From contig CABUQI010000001.1 in NCBI GenBank assembly GCA_902493545.1, positions 1 through 64,000 of the forward strand: a stretch of 64,000 nt of DNA, written 5' to 3'. Below the pieces are notes generated by a model. That model did not search any database. It saw only the letters and a program-made list of their open reading frames with translations, and was not told the origin of the DNA. Positions 51,348 through 60,193 of this stretch are shown here, in pieces; position 1 is the stretch's first letter; every line of letters begins with the position of its first letter. This DNA is from an uncultured Collinsella sp. (GTDB lineage: Bacteria > Actinomycetota > Coriobacteriia > Coriobacteriales > Coriobacteriaceae). A program made the translations under genes and the position numbers.

Positions 51348-52070
51348 GGCGAGGGCTTGGCGCTGGAGCTCGATGAGCTCGGCAATGCCCTTGTCGCCCA
51401 AATCGAGCAGGGAATTGAGGCGCTTGCGGTCGAAGGGCGCCTGCTCGCCAGTGCCCTGGAGCTCGATCATCTCACCGGTATCGGTGGCGACAAGGTTCAT
51501 GTCGACCTCGGCGTGACTGTCCTCGGAATAATCCAGGTCGAGCAGGGTGTTGCCGTCGACAACGCCCATGGAAATCGCGGCGACCTGGCCCGTGAGCGGA
51601 ATGCGCTCGAGCTTACCCGCCTCGACCCACATGGCAAGGGCATCGTGCAGCGCCACCCAGGCGCCGGTAATGCTCGCCGTACGCGTGCCGCCGTCTGCCT
51701 GAATCACGTCACAGTCGACGGTGACGGTGTACTCGCCGAGCGCCTTCATGTTGACGACGGTGCGCAGGCTACGGCCGATGAGGCGCTCAATCTCCATGGA
51801 GCGACCCTTGCGGTTGGCGTGCTCGCGCTTGCAGCGCTTGCCGGTCGATGCCGGCAGCATGGCGTACTCCGCCGTTACCCAACCGGCCTTGGCGCCCTTG
51901 CGCCAGCCCGGCACGCCCTCCTCGATGGTGGCAGCGCACAGCACGCGCGTATCGCCAAACTCGGCCAGGCACGAACCGTGGGCGTGCTTCATGACGCCGC
52001 GAGTAAGCTTGATGGGGCGCAGCTCATCGGCGGCGCGGCCGTTGGCGCGGTTGACCTGCATATACTCCAT
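51345..52070 (-). CDS. rph: Ribonuclease PH
   Basis: Phosphorolytic 3' exonuclease that trims tRNA precursors. The 241 residues match the family: RPIKLTRGVMKHAHGSCLAE, WVTAEYAMLPASTGKRCKRE, RTASITGAWVALHDAL and the phosphate-binding and catalytic region with DLDYSEDSHAEVDMN. Start ATG at 52070 follows AAGGA. It lies 55 bp downstream of murI, as in the Bacillus racE-rph region. The stop codon is part of a hairpin repeat. Confidence 0.97.
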   Translation of the reverse strand: MEYMQVNRANGRAADELRPIKLTRGVMKHAHGSCLAEFGDTRVLCAATIEEGVPGWRKGAKAGWVTAEYAMLPASTGKRCKREHANRKGRSMEIERLIGRSLRTVVNMKALGEYTVTVDCDVIQADGGTRTASITGAWVALHDALAMWVEAGKLERIPLTGQVAAISMGVVDGNTLLDLDYSEDSHAEVDMNLVATDTGEMIELQGTGEQAPFDRKRLNSLLDLGDKGIAELIELQRQALA

Positions 52071-52125
52071 AGAAAAATCCTTTCGGCAAAAGAAGAGGGC
52101 AAGTCTTTGGACGGTAACCCTACAT

Positions 52126-53010
52126 CTATTTCAGTTCGTCGATATCGATATGCTCAATGCTCTTGAGCGGCTGGCCAAAGATAAAACTGCCCGCCACCGC
52201 AAATTCGGCAATGTTATCGGACGTCGTTGCAAAACGATGCTGCGGCTCGGCAGCGTCGCCCGCCAGCTGCTCGCGGCGCGTGAGAATATCGGTCAGCTCG
52301 CGCGTGGTCTCCTCGGCGGAACTCACCACGCGCACTCCGGGACCCAGCGCATGGCGAATAGGCCCCACGAGCAGCGGGAAATGCGTGCAGCCGAGCACCA
52401 CGGTATCGATGCCGTGGTCGCGCAGCGGTTCAACCGTGGCGCCGACCAGCGCGCGTACGGCAGGCGTATCAAAGATGTCCTCGTTCTCGAGCCACTGCTC
52501 TTGCAGATGCGCGCCCGAGGCGAGCTCGTGCTCAACGACCTCGACAAAGCTCGAAGCAGGGCAGCCGTATACGTCGACGCCGGCATCCAGGTCCTGAATG
52601 GCACGCGTGTAAGCGCCTGAGCGAATGGTGAGGTTGGTGGCGAGCACGCCCACCCGGCGCGTGCGGGTGCTGTTGATTGCCGCGCGTGCGCCCGGTGCGA
52701 TCACACCGATGACGGGGACGTCGAGCACCTGCTGGGCCAAGCGCAAGGCCGCAGCGGTCGCCGTATTGCAGGCGATGACCATGATCTTGACGTCGTGCTT
52801 CGACAGCCAACGGCCCGCCTGCAGTGCAAATGTGCGCACCTCGTCCTCGGTGCGGGTGCCGTAGGGGCAGCGCTTGGTGTCGCCAAAGTAGTAGACGGAC
52901 TCGTGCGGCAACGCCGTTGCGATGGCGCGTGCAACCGTCAGACCGCCCAGACCAGAATCGAACACGCCAATCGGGCGCGTGTCGCCTGCCGGATTCTCGA
53001 TATCGGACAT
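52126..53010 (-). CDS. murI: Glutamate racemase
   Basis: Makes D-glutamate for peptidoglycan. The 294 residues have IGVFDSGLGGLTVARAI (14-30), YFGDTKRCPYG, the first catalytic Cys in MVIACNTATAAA, and the second in LGCTHFPLL. Start chosen at ATG 53010, with GGTGAGG upstream. It is in line with murE and a HAD phosphatase, so several wall-precursor functions are transcribed together. Confidence 0.97.
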   Translation of the reverse strand: MSDIENPAGDTRPIGVFDSGLGGLTVARAIATALPHESVYYFGDTKRCPYGTRTEDEVRTFALQAGRWLSKHDVKIMVIACNTATAAALRLAQQVLDVPVIGVIAPGARAAINSTRTRRVGVLATNLTIRSGAYTRAIQDLDAGVDVYGCPASSFVEVVEHELASGAHLQEQWLENEDIFDTPAVRALVGATVEPLRDHGIDTVVLGCTHFPLLVGPIRHALGPGVRVVSSAEETTRELTDILTRREQLAGDAAEPQHRFATTSDNIAEFAVAGSFIFGQPLKSIEHIDIDELK

Positions 53011-53063
53011 TACCTCACCAGATTCTCTCTCGAAAAGATATGGCTCAGCGCGATAGGACCGCA

Positions 53064-53975
53064 CTACGAACGGGCCGCGACGAGCAGCTCTGCCGTTGCC
53101 GCCCAGCCATCGACAATCTTGCCGCGCGTGACGTAGGCGTTATCGCAAACATCCAGGAACTCGGGCGCGCCGGCGCTGGTCAAACCGTTCTCGACCAGGC
53201 AGAACGTGCCCACGTGGTCAGCCATGTAGAAGTCGGACTCGGAATCGCCGAGCGCCAGCGTCTCCTCGCGCTCGATACCCAGGTGCTCGCAGAAACGTGC
53301 GATGGCAACGCCCTTGTTGAGACCGGCGGGATTGATGTTAAACGCGCGGCCATCCTCGACGCGTTCGAGCTCGAGCGTCGTCGGTTTGGACAGATGGGTC
53401 AGATGGCCGTTGCAGGCCCAGACCAGGCCGCAGCCGGCCTCGTCAAGAATGGCCTGGACCTCGTCGTCGGGCACATCGCCGCGCATGCCGACGGTGACCT
53501 CGCGGTACTTGTAGCCAGTCGACATGTCGTTGTGGTACTCGATCTTATGCGGCCAGCGGGCGAGAATCTTCTCGCACACGCCGGTCTGCTCGATCACCTG
53601 ATGCGGCGTGAGGCCGCAGGCGGGGTCGTAGGGCATATCGCCGGTCAGATACTCCCAATCGTTGGCCTTGAGATTGTACATGACCAGGCCGCCCATCTCG
53701 CCGATGTAGGAGTTGAGGCCGAGCACGCGCGCATCCTCGTGGATCATAGTGCGGTTGCGACCCGAGGTGGGGACCACCTGGATGCCGGCACGGGCAAGTG
53801 CCACGACAGCCTCGACGAGCTTGGTCGAGGGGTTGCCGTCGTTGTCGCGCAGCACGCACGAGCCGGGCGCAAGCATGGTGGCGTCCAGGTCGGTAAAGAC
53901 ATAGTTGACCTTTGCGAGACGCTCGCGCATCTCGCCCGAAAGCTCGGCGACGGTCGGCAGGGTATTGTGGGACAT
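53064..53975 (-). CDS. HAD-superfamily (subfamily IIB) sugar phosphatase-like protein
   Basis: A 303-residue HAD hydrolase. The catalytic motif is VFTDLDATML (D-x-D-x-T), motif 2 is VPTSGRNR, and the metal-binding motif is LALGDSESDFYMADHVGTFC. The C2B-type cap between them is like that of Cof, SPP and MPGP phosphatases, which act on sugar phosphates. Start chosen at ATG 53975 behind GGAG. The gene sits between murE and murI with short gaps, so a role in wall-precursor or cofactor turnover is possible, but the substrate cannot be read from the sequence. Confidence 0.85.
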   Translation of the reverse strand: MSHNTLPTVAELSGEMRERLAKVNYVFTDLDATMLAPGSCVLRDNDGNPSTKLVEAVVALARAGIQVVPTSGRNRTMIHEDARVLGLNSYIGEMGGLVMYNLKANDWEYLTGDMPYDPACGLTPHQVIEQTGVCEKILARWPHKIEYHNDMSTGYKYREVTVGMRGDVPDDEVQAILDEAGCGLVWACNGHLTHLSKPTTLELERVEDGRAFNINPAGLNKGVAIARFCEHLGIEREETLALGDSESDFYMADHVGTFCLVENGLTSAGAPEFLDVCDNAYVTRGKIVDGWAATAELLVAARS

Positions 53976-54009
53976 GGTCACTCCATTTACGTAGAAGGGG
54001 CTTCTGGTC

Positions 54010-55527
54010 TTAGGCGTCGTACGCCGCAAGGGTGCGCTTGAGAATCGAACCGTCGCGCTCACAAGACTCGGGTCCGTTCTTGCGCAGCATACGCTCTTCT
54101 TCGCCCTTACCGGTCACGATGACCACGGCAGGACGGACGGTTTCGCGCACGGCAGTCTCGATAGCGGCAACGCGATCAGTCACGATTTGCCAGTTATCAT
54201 TTCCCTGCGCTTGAACGTTGCGCGCGATCTCGGCGCAGATATCCTCGACGTCCTCGGGGCCGGGGTCATCCTCGGTAATCACGATTCGGTCGGCATACTT
54301 GCCAGCAGCGATACCCATTGTGGTGCGTCGATCGACACCCTTACCGCCCGTAGCGCCAAATACAACCGCCAGCTCGCGCTCGGGATAGTTCTCGCGCAAG
54401 TCACGCAGAAGCGTCTCGAGGCTCATGCCGTTATGTGCAAAATCGACGATGCCCAGGATTTTGCCCGATACGGACGGATAGAGCTCCATGCGGCCGGGAA
54501 CGAAGACGCCCTCAAAGCCATGGACGATACCCTCTTCAGAAATGCCCAGGGCCTCGGCGCAGGCAATAGCGGCAAGCGCGTTGGACACATTGAACTTAAC
54601 CGGCGTGGGAATCACAATGTCGCGCGTAAAGCGGGGCGTGCGCACCGTTGCCACCACGCCGCAGTCGCCATTACGAATCGCCAGCGCAAACACGTCGGCA
54701 CGCTCGTCGGTCAAGGAGAACGTCACCGTACGTTCGCAACGAGATGCCGCCTCGAGCACACGATCGACCTTATCCATATCGAGATTGACCACGGCAAAAC
54801 GGCTCTGCGAGAAGATTTTGAGCTTGCTGGCAAAGTAATCCTCGAGCGTCGGATGCTCAATCGGCGAAATGTGATCCTCGCCGATATTGGTAAAGGCGCC
54901 GACTTCAAAGGCGATCTTGCCCGTGCGCTCGTATTTGAGGCCCTGGCTCGATGCCTCCATAACCAGCCACGGGGCACCCGCCTCCGCAGCATGCGCGATG
55001 CGAGACTGCAGCAGGAAGGATTCGGGGGTTGTCAGCTTGGAAGGGCCTGCCTCGATGCCGTCGTCGAACTCAATGCCCGTATTAAGAGCGGGCCGATGAC
55101 AGCCCGTAAGCTTGGCCTCGTTGGCGAGAATGCCTCGCAGATAAAAGCTACAGGTCGACTTGCCCTTGGTGCCTGTAAAGGCGCAGACCTTCACCTTACC
55201 CGACGGGTGCCCATAAAAGGCATCTGCCACCACGGCGAGCGTGCGACGAATATCACTCACAATCACCGCGGGAACATCAACATCGTAATCGACCTCGGAA
55301 ACGTAGGCCACGGCGCCATCGGCGATTGCCGAAAGCAGGTACTCGCGCTTAAACGCACGGCCCTTGCAGACAAACAACGTGCCTGGACGCACCTGGCGCG
55401 AGTCATCAGTCGCAAACTCAATACGCTGGTCGCACGAATCGCTCGGTCTGGAAACAACAAGGTCATCTTCCTCGAGCAACTCTATATAGCGCATCAGAGT
55501 TAGCTTCTCTTGTGTCGGACTCGACAT
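54010..55527 (-). CDS. murE: UDP-N-acetylmuramoyl-tripeptide synthetase-like Mur ligase
   Basis: Adds the third amino acid to the peptidoglycan precursor. The 505 residues have the MurE N-domain (DDSRQVRPGTLFVCKGRAFK), the ATP loop AFTGTKGKST (116-125), MEASSQGLKYERTGKI, and the C-domain with VVFGATGGKGVDRRTTMGIA. DAP-adding MurE has DNPR in the substrate loop; here the site reads TEDDPGPED, so DAP is unlikely to be the substrate, and Lys or Orn is more likely. Start chosen at ATG 55527 behind GAGAGAGG. It lies outside a dcw cluster. Confidence 0.88.
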   Translation of the reverse strand: MSSPTQEKLTLMRYIELLEEDDLVVSRPSDSCDQRIEFATDDSRQVRPGTLFVCKGRAFKREYLLSAIADGAVAYVSEVDYDVDVPAVIVSDIRRTLAVVADAFYGHPSGKVKVCAFTGTKGKSTCSFYLRGILANEAKLTGCHRPALNTGIEFDDGIEAGPSKLTTPESFLLQSRIAHAAEAGAPWLVMEASSQGLKYERTGKIAFEVGAFTNIGEDHISPIEHPTLEDYFASKLKIFSQSRFAVVNLDMDKVDRVLEAASRCERTVTFSLTDERADVFALAIRNGDCGVVATVRTPRFTRDIVIPTPVKFNVSNALAAIACAEALGISEEGIVHGFEGVFVPGRMELYPSVSGKILGIVDFAHNGMSLETLLRDLRENYPERELAVVFGATGGKGVDRRTTMGIAAGKYADRIVITEDDPGPEDVEDICAEIARNVQAQGNDNWQIVTDRVAAIETAVRETVRPAVVIVTGKGEEERMLRKNGPESCERDGSILKRTLAAYDA

Positions 55528-55811
55528 ACAAAGACCTCTCTCGCTAAATTCAGCCTTAAAGGGCAAAAGACGTCCCGCGGCAGAAACGATGAAACATTCT
55601 GTATTATCAACCATCCTAATATGCCACCTGACCTTGCGCGCATTGCAGCCTTCTAAAAAATTGCATGGACTGTGCTGTGGGCCAATAAATGACAACAGTG
55701 TCCACCCCGTGTAAAAACAGGGAAATCTGGGTGCTATTCTTTATCCAAATGTCTTGATGTGCCTCATTGACTCACAATGCCGACCCATCATGCCCAAGCA
55801 AAGGATTCCAG

Positions 55812-57860
55812 ATGAAACGACACTTCGAACGTCGCCACCGCTCGGCACATGTCCAGTTGACCCGGCGCATCGTCTGCGCCTTCGTGACGGTCGTTGTGGC
55901 CCTTGCCACCATCATCGGCGCGAGCGGCTGTTCGTCCTCCCAGAACGCCTCGAGCACCTACACACTCGTCGAGAATGGCAAGTTCACCGTCGCAAGTGAC
56001 TTGGCCACACCCCCGTTTGAATACGTCAACGATTCCGGCGAAGACCAGGGCTTTACCTATGAACTCATGGGCATGATCGCGGACGAGCTCGGTCTGGAGC
56101 TCAACTACTTGCCGGCGCAAAAGTTCGACGGCATTATCCCCATGGTCAAACAGGGTGTAAAGACCGATGTCGGCGCATGTAACATCACGATTACCGACGA
56201 GCGCAAGGAAGAGGTCGACTTCACCGACCCCTATATCGACTCCAACCAGGGCGTCGCAGTTGCAAAGAATACTGGATGCGACACGGTCGACAGCCTCAAC
56301 GCACCGGGCGTCAAAATTGCCGTGCAGTCGGGCACCACATCCGAGGAGTGGGCAATCGAGAACCTGCCGCAGGCAACCACCGTCAACTTTGACGACTGGA
56401 CGGCAGCCTTCACCGCCGTCATGAGTAGTCAGTGCCAGGCGGTCGTATGCGATCTTCCCGTTGAGCAGTGGATGGTTTCGAACTCCTTTACCGGTATGGA
56501 GATCATCAAAGAGGTTCCGACGGGCGAGCAGTTTGGCATTGCCGTCTCTAAAGACAACCCCGAGCTGACACAGGCCATCAACGATGCCCTTGCCAAGATC
56601 AAGAGCTCCGGCGCCTATGACAAACTGTACGAGAAGTGGTTTGGCATGGCACCCACGAGCGGGTCCGATAACGAGGATGCCTCGAGCTCAGAGGACGCGA
56701 CGGGCGCTTCACTCGCCGTCACCTCGGCGACCGCCAAGTCAAACGAAGACGGCGGCAACGGCGTGCTCGGCGGCATCGCAACCCGCCTGACCTGGGAAGC
56801 GACAACGGGTAGCGACGAGGGCGACGTTTCGCAAATTGAGCTTGAGCTGCCCGAAGGCGGGTCATTTGAAAGCACCGATGTTAAGGTCACGCTGCTCGAC
56901 GGACTGAACCAGACGGGTGTCAAGGCATCGTGCTCGCTGGACGGCTCAAAGCTCGTCATCAAGTTCGCCGATCCCGTCGCTGCCGGCTCGCAGATTCGCG
57001 TTGTCGTCCCCGACGTCGTATTCCCGAGCAACGCGGGTGCCTATGCCGTCACCGGCAGCTATGTCACCGACGGCGACAAGCGAGATCTTCCCGAGAGCCC
57101 CACCATCAGCGTCTCGGAGAGCACCATGGTGCAAGAAATCGTCGCCTGGCTCGATGCCCAGCCTTGGGTTGCCGCATGGAACTCCAACCCGTTTTTGGGC
57201 ATGTTCTGCAAGCCGCAGATTATCGTCACCTCAATCGCCTCGCTCTTTAAGGGCTGGGGCATAGCACTTGCCGTGACCGCCATCGGTTTTCCGCTCGCCA
57301 TCCCCATCGGCTTGCTGTTTGCCTTTATGAAAATCAGTCATAGTCGTATGCTGCGCGGCATCGCCGTGACATACATCAACGTCCTGCGCGGAACCCCGCT
57401 CTTCCTGCAGATCTACATTGCGTTCTTTGGGTTCCCTATGATCGGTCTCAACGTGCCCAATCTGCCGCTCGGCGTTGGCGTGCTCGCCATCAACTGTTCG
57501 GCCTATCTTGCCGAGATTTTCCGTGCCGGCATCGAGAGCGTACCGCATGGTCAAGCGGAAGCTGCCTACTCGCTTGGCATGACTTGGTCCCAAGTTATGT
57601 CGCGCATCGTGGTCCCGCAGGCTGTACGTTACGTTATACCGACTATGACCAGCGAGTTCGTTATGCTGTACAAGGACACGTCGCTGCTTTCGAGCGTTGG
57701 CGTCATGGAGCTCATGCTGTTCTCCAAAAACCTCACGGCCACCACGGGCAACATTACGCCTTACATTTGCGCCGCACTTTACTATCTGGTCGTGACGATT
57801 CCGCTCATCCACATCGTCACCAAGGTGGAGCACCGTCTCGCCGAGCGCAGCAAGCGCTAA
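55812..57860 (+). CDS. Amino-acid ABC transporter: fused binding protein and permease (GlnP-like)
   Basis: A 682-residue lipoprotein-permease fusion for polar amino-acid uptake. Signal peptide with lipobox GASGC (Cys40); SBP_bac_3 domain about 50-285 (FTVASDLATPPFEYV, VGACNITITDERKEEVDFTD); a Ser/Asp-rich linker; a beta-rich domain about 315-430 of unknown type; then a HisM/GlnP permease domain (about 470-680) with the coupling motif IESVPHGQAEAAYSLGMTW. Lactococcal GlnP is a similar fusion but lacks the middle domain as far as recalled. No ATPase gene is adjacent. Start ATG at 55812 behind AAAGGA. Confidence 0.92.
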   Translation: MKRHFERRHRSAHVQLTRRIVCAFVTVVVALATIIGASGCSSSQNASSTYTLVENGKFTVASDLATPPFEYVNDSGEDQGFTYELMGMIADELGLELNYLPAQKFDGIIPMVKQGVKTDVGACNITITDERKEEVDFTDPYIDSNQGVAVAKNTGCDTVDSLNAPGVKIAVQSGTTSEEWAIENLPQATTVNFDDWTAAFTAVMSSQCQAVVCDLPVEQWMVSNSFTGMEIIKEVPTGEQFGIAVSKDNPELTQAINDALAKIKSSGAYDKLYEKWFGMAPTSGSDNEDASSSEDATGASLAVTSATAKSNEDGGNGVLGGIATRLTWEATTGSDEGDVSQIELELPEGGSFESTDVKVTLLDGLNQTGVKASCSLDGSKLVIKFADPVAAGSQIRVVVPDVVFPSNAGAYAVTGSYVTDGDKRDLPESPTISVSESTMVQEIVAWLDAQPWVAAWNSNPFLGMFCKPQIIVTSIASLFKGWGIALAVTAIGFPLAIPIGLLFAFMKISHSRMLRGIAVTYINVLRGTPLFLQIYIAFFGFPMIGLNVPNLPLGVGVLAINCSAYLAEIFRAGIESVPHGQAEAAYSLGMTWSQVMSRIVVPQAVRYVIPTMTSEFVMLYKDTSLLSSVGVMELMLFSKNLTATTGNITPYICAALYYLVVTIPLIHIVTKVEHRLAERSKR

Positions 57861-57881
57861 CCGCTCATACATAGCGTTCAC

Positions 57882-57926
57882 AACCACGACCCGCCGCTTC
57901 ATCTGAAGATCGGGCCGTGGTTTTTT
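57882..57926 (+). terminator. Terminator after the ABC fusion gene
   Basis: AACCACG with CCCG pairs with CGGG and CGTGGTT, ending in TTTTTT. It has a long but interrupted stem and the correct position 21 bp after the stop codon. Confidence 0.85.
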
Positions 57927-57998
57927 CGGTTCGCTCGGCGCTTATGCCCTATCACGAAACAAAAGATTGGCATGATAGTAAAGATTATTTGACATCAG

Positions 57999-58019
57999 CT
58001 GCCGCAATCCTTGCGGCAG
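57999..58019 (+). other. Hairpin in the asnB leader
   Basis: CTGCCGCAA pairs perfectly with TTGCGGCAG around a 3-nt loop, ending 32 bp before the asnB start. It has no U tract, so it may stabilise the leader or bind a regulator. Confidence 0.4.
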
Positions 58020-58051
58020 TACACCTGAGCCGTCAGCAGAAAGGATCTTGC

Positions 58052-59920
58052 ATGTGCGGTTTTGTCGGTTTTACCGGTACAGATGAACAGAGTGAGCTGG
58101 TTCTCACGGCCATGATGAATCGCATCATCCACCGTGGTCCCGATATGGGCGGCCAGCATATCGTTGACAACGTTGCCCTTGGCTTCCGTCGTCTTTCGAT
58201 TCTCGATCTTTCCGAAGCTGGAGCTCAGCCCATGTCGAGCGACGACGGCAAGGTCACGATTGTCTTCAACGGAGAGATCTACAACTTCCAGGAGCTTCGC
58301 GCCGAGCTGGAGGCAGCCGGCTACGCCTTCCACTGCAACGCCGATACCGAGGTCCTGGTACACGGTTACGAGGAGTGGGGCGAGGACCTGGTCAACCGCC
58401 TACGCGGCATGTACGCGTTCGTGATCCACGACCAGAACAAGAACAAGCTCTTTGGCGCTCGTGACATCTTTGGTATCAAGCCGTTTTATTACTACCAGGC
58501 ATCCGATGGCTCGCTGCTGTTTGGCTCCGAGATCAAGAGCTTCCTGGACCATCCCAAGTTTGAGAAGGCTGTCAACCACGACGCGCTGCGCCCCTACCTG
58601 ACGCTGCAATTCCCCGCCACGGAGGAGACCTTCTTTAGGGGCGTGTTCAAGCTTGCCCCGGCGCATTGCTTTACATATGACCTGACGACCAACACCATGG
58701 ACATCAAGCGTTACTGGAGCTGTGACTTCACCGACGACAACTCCAAGACCTTCGAGGAGTACGTGGACGAGTGCGACAAGGTCGTGCACGAAAGCGTCGC
58801 TGCACACCGAATCGCCGATGTTAAGGTGGGCTCGTTCCTTTCTGGCGGCGTGGACTCCAGCTACATTGCCGCCTGTCTCATGCCCGACACCACGTATTCT
58901 GTCGGCTTCGATTACAAGAACTTCAACGAGACCAACTACGCTGCCGAGCTTTCCGACAAGCTGGGCATCAAGAACGTGCGTAAGATGATTACCGCCGACG
59001 AGTTCTTCGATGCACTGCCCGATATCCAGTATCACATGGACGAGCCGCAATCGAACCTGTCCAGCGTGCCGCTGTACTATCTGGCGCAGATGGCTTCCGA
59101 GGAGGTCACCGTCGTCCTTTCGGGCGAGGGTGCCGACGAGCTGTTTGCCGGCTACGAGTGGTACGAGGACACCCCCGAGATGCGCTCCTTTAAGAAGCGC
59201 GTGCCGCTCGGCGTACGTCGCGCCCTGGGCTCGCTCGTTCAGCATCTCCCCTACTTTAAGGGCCACAACTTCCTGACGAAATGCGCCGAGGTTCCCGAGC
59301 GCTGGTATGTGGGTCAGGCAAAGGTGTTCGATCCCTCCGAGGTCGACGAGGTGCTCAAGCCCGCTTATGACACTGGCAAGAACGCCGCGGAGATGTGCGC
59401 CGAGTACTACAAGCAAGTTCCCAACTGCTGCGAGCTTTCCAAGAAACAGTATCTGGATATGAACATGTGGCTACCGGGCGATATCCTGCTCAAGGCAGAC
59501 AAGATGTGCATGGCGCATTCTCTGGAGCTTCGCGTCCCGTTCCTGGACAAGAAGGTCATGGAGTTTGCCGAGCACATTCCCGCCAACTACCGTGTTAACG
59601 AAGAAGGCTGCAAGCTCGTTCTGCGTCACGCTGCCAACCGCACGCTGCCCGACGAGTGGGCAACGCGCAAGAAGGTGGGCTTCCCCGTACCGGTCAAGTT
59701 CTGGCTGCGCGAGCAAAAGTACTACGACTACGTAAAGGAATACTTCACCGCACCGTGGGCTGCCGATTTCTTTGACACCGATGCGCTCATGAAACTGCTT
59801 GACGATCACTTTGAGGGTCGCGCGCTCAACCAGCGCAAGATCTATACCACGTTGACGTTCCTCATCTGGTACAAGCGCTTCTTTATCGACGAGGACAAGG
59901 GCGCCGAAGTCGCCGCGTAA
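58052..59920 (+). CDS. asnB: Asparagine synthase (glutamine-hydrolysing)
   Basis: Makes asparagine from aspartate, glutamine and ATP. The 622 residues start MCGFVGFTG, so Cys2 becomes the N-terminal nucleophile of the class II glutaminase after Met removal. NRIIHRGPD, FNGEIYNFQELR and the synthetase P-loop LSGGVDSSYIAA follow, then VVLSGEGADELFAGY. Start chosen at ATG 58052 behind AAAGGA because the Cys must be second; the 45-codon upstream extension is rejected. It follows the amino-acid importer but has its own leader after a terminator. Confidence 0.97.
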   Translation: MCGFVGFTGTDEQSELVLTAMMNRIIHRGPDMGGQHIVDNVALGFRRLSILDLSEAGAQPMSSDDGKVTIVFNGEIYNFQELRAELEAAGYAFHCNADTEVLVHGYEEWGEDLVNRLRGMYAFVIHDQNKNKLFGARDIFGIKPFYYYQASDGSLLFGSEIKSFLDHPKFEKAVNHDALRPYLTLQFPATEETFFRGVFKLAPAHCFTYDLTTNTMDIKRYWSCDFTDDNSKTFEEYVDECDKVVHESVAAHRIADVKVGSFLSGGVDSSYIAACLMPDTTYSVGFDYKNFNETNYAAELSDKLGIKNVRKMITADEFFDALPDIQYHMDEPQSNLSSVPLYYLAQMASEEVTVVLSGEGADELFAGYEWYEDTPEMRSFKKRVPLGVRRALGSLVQHLPYFKGHNFLTKCAEVPERWYVGQAKVFDPSEVDEVLKPAYDTGKNAAEMCAEYYKQVPNCCELSKKQYLDMNMWLPGDILLKADKMCMAHSLELRVPFLDKKVMEFAEHIPANYRVNEEGCKLVLRHAANRTLPDEWATRKKVGFPVPVKFWLREQKYYDYVKEYFTAPWAADFFDTDALMKLLDDHFEGRALNQRKIYTTLTFLIWYKRFFIDEDKGAEVAA

Positions 59921-59977
59921 GTTTCGTTATGAATTAGCGGTGAACAGCACGGGGTTTCCGCTATACTCAATCCCTGC

Positions 59978-60053
59978 GGGCGATTGGCGCAACGGTTAGC
60001 GCAGGTGCTTTACACGCACAAGGCTGGGGGTTCGAATCCCTCATCGCCCACCA
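59978..60053 (+). tRNA. tRNA-Val (TAC)
   Basis: Acceptor GGGCGAT/ATCGCCC, D-stem GCGC/GCGC, anticodon loop TTTACAC, T-arm GGGGGTTCGAATCCCTC and encoded ACCA. A TATACT -10-like box lies just upstream at about 59962. Confidence 0.96.
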
Positions 60054-60061
60054 CTTGATTG

Positions 60062-60095
60062 AAAAGGCTCCCAGCGATGGGGGCCTTTCCTTTTT
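60062..60095 (+). terminator. Terminator after tRNA-Val
   Basis: AAAGGCTCCC pairs with GGGGGCCTTT with a 6-nt loop, followed by CCTTTTT, 9 bp after the tRNA. Confidence 0.85.
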
Positions 60096-60099
60096 GGGC

Positions 60100-60140
60100 C
60101 CAGTGCAGAGGGATTCGAACCCGCAAGGGTGCGGAGCTGA
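60100..60140 (-). pseudogene. Degenerate tRNA T-arm-like fragment
   Basis: Read leftward, GCGGGTTCGAATCCCTC has a T-arm sequence with four of five stem pairs. No acceptor stem, D-arm or anticodon arm could be placed around it. It may be a tRNA remnant, but it could also be chance. Confidence 0.35.
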
Positions 60141-60193
60141 GGAAACGCGTAAGCGTTTTCCAGCGCAGCACGCGAGGAGCGAAGCGCGCTGTG

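Noticed and set aside
57917..58051. N-terminal extension of asparagine synthase
   Set aside because: The class II glutaminase needs Cys directly after the initiator Met, and the ribosome site lies just before ATG 58052.
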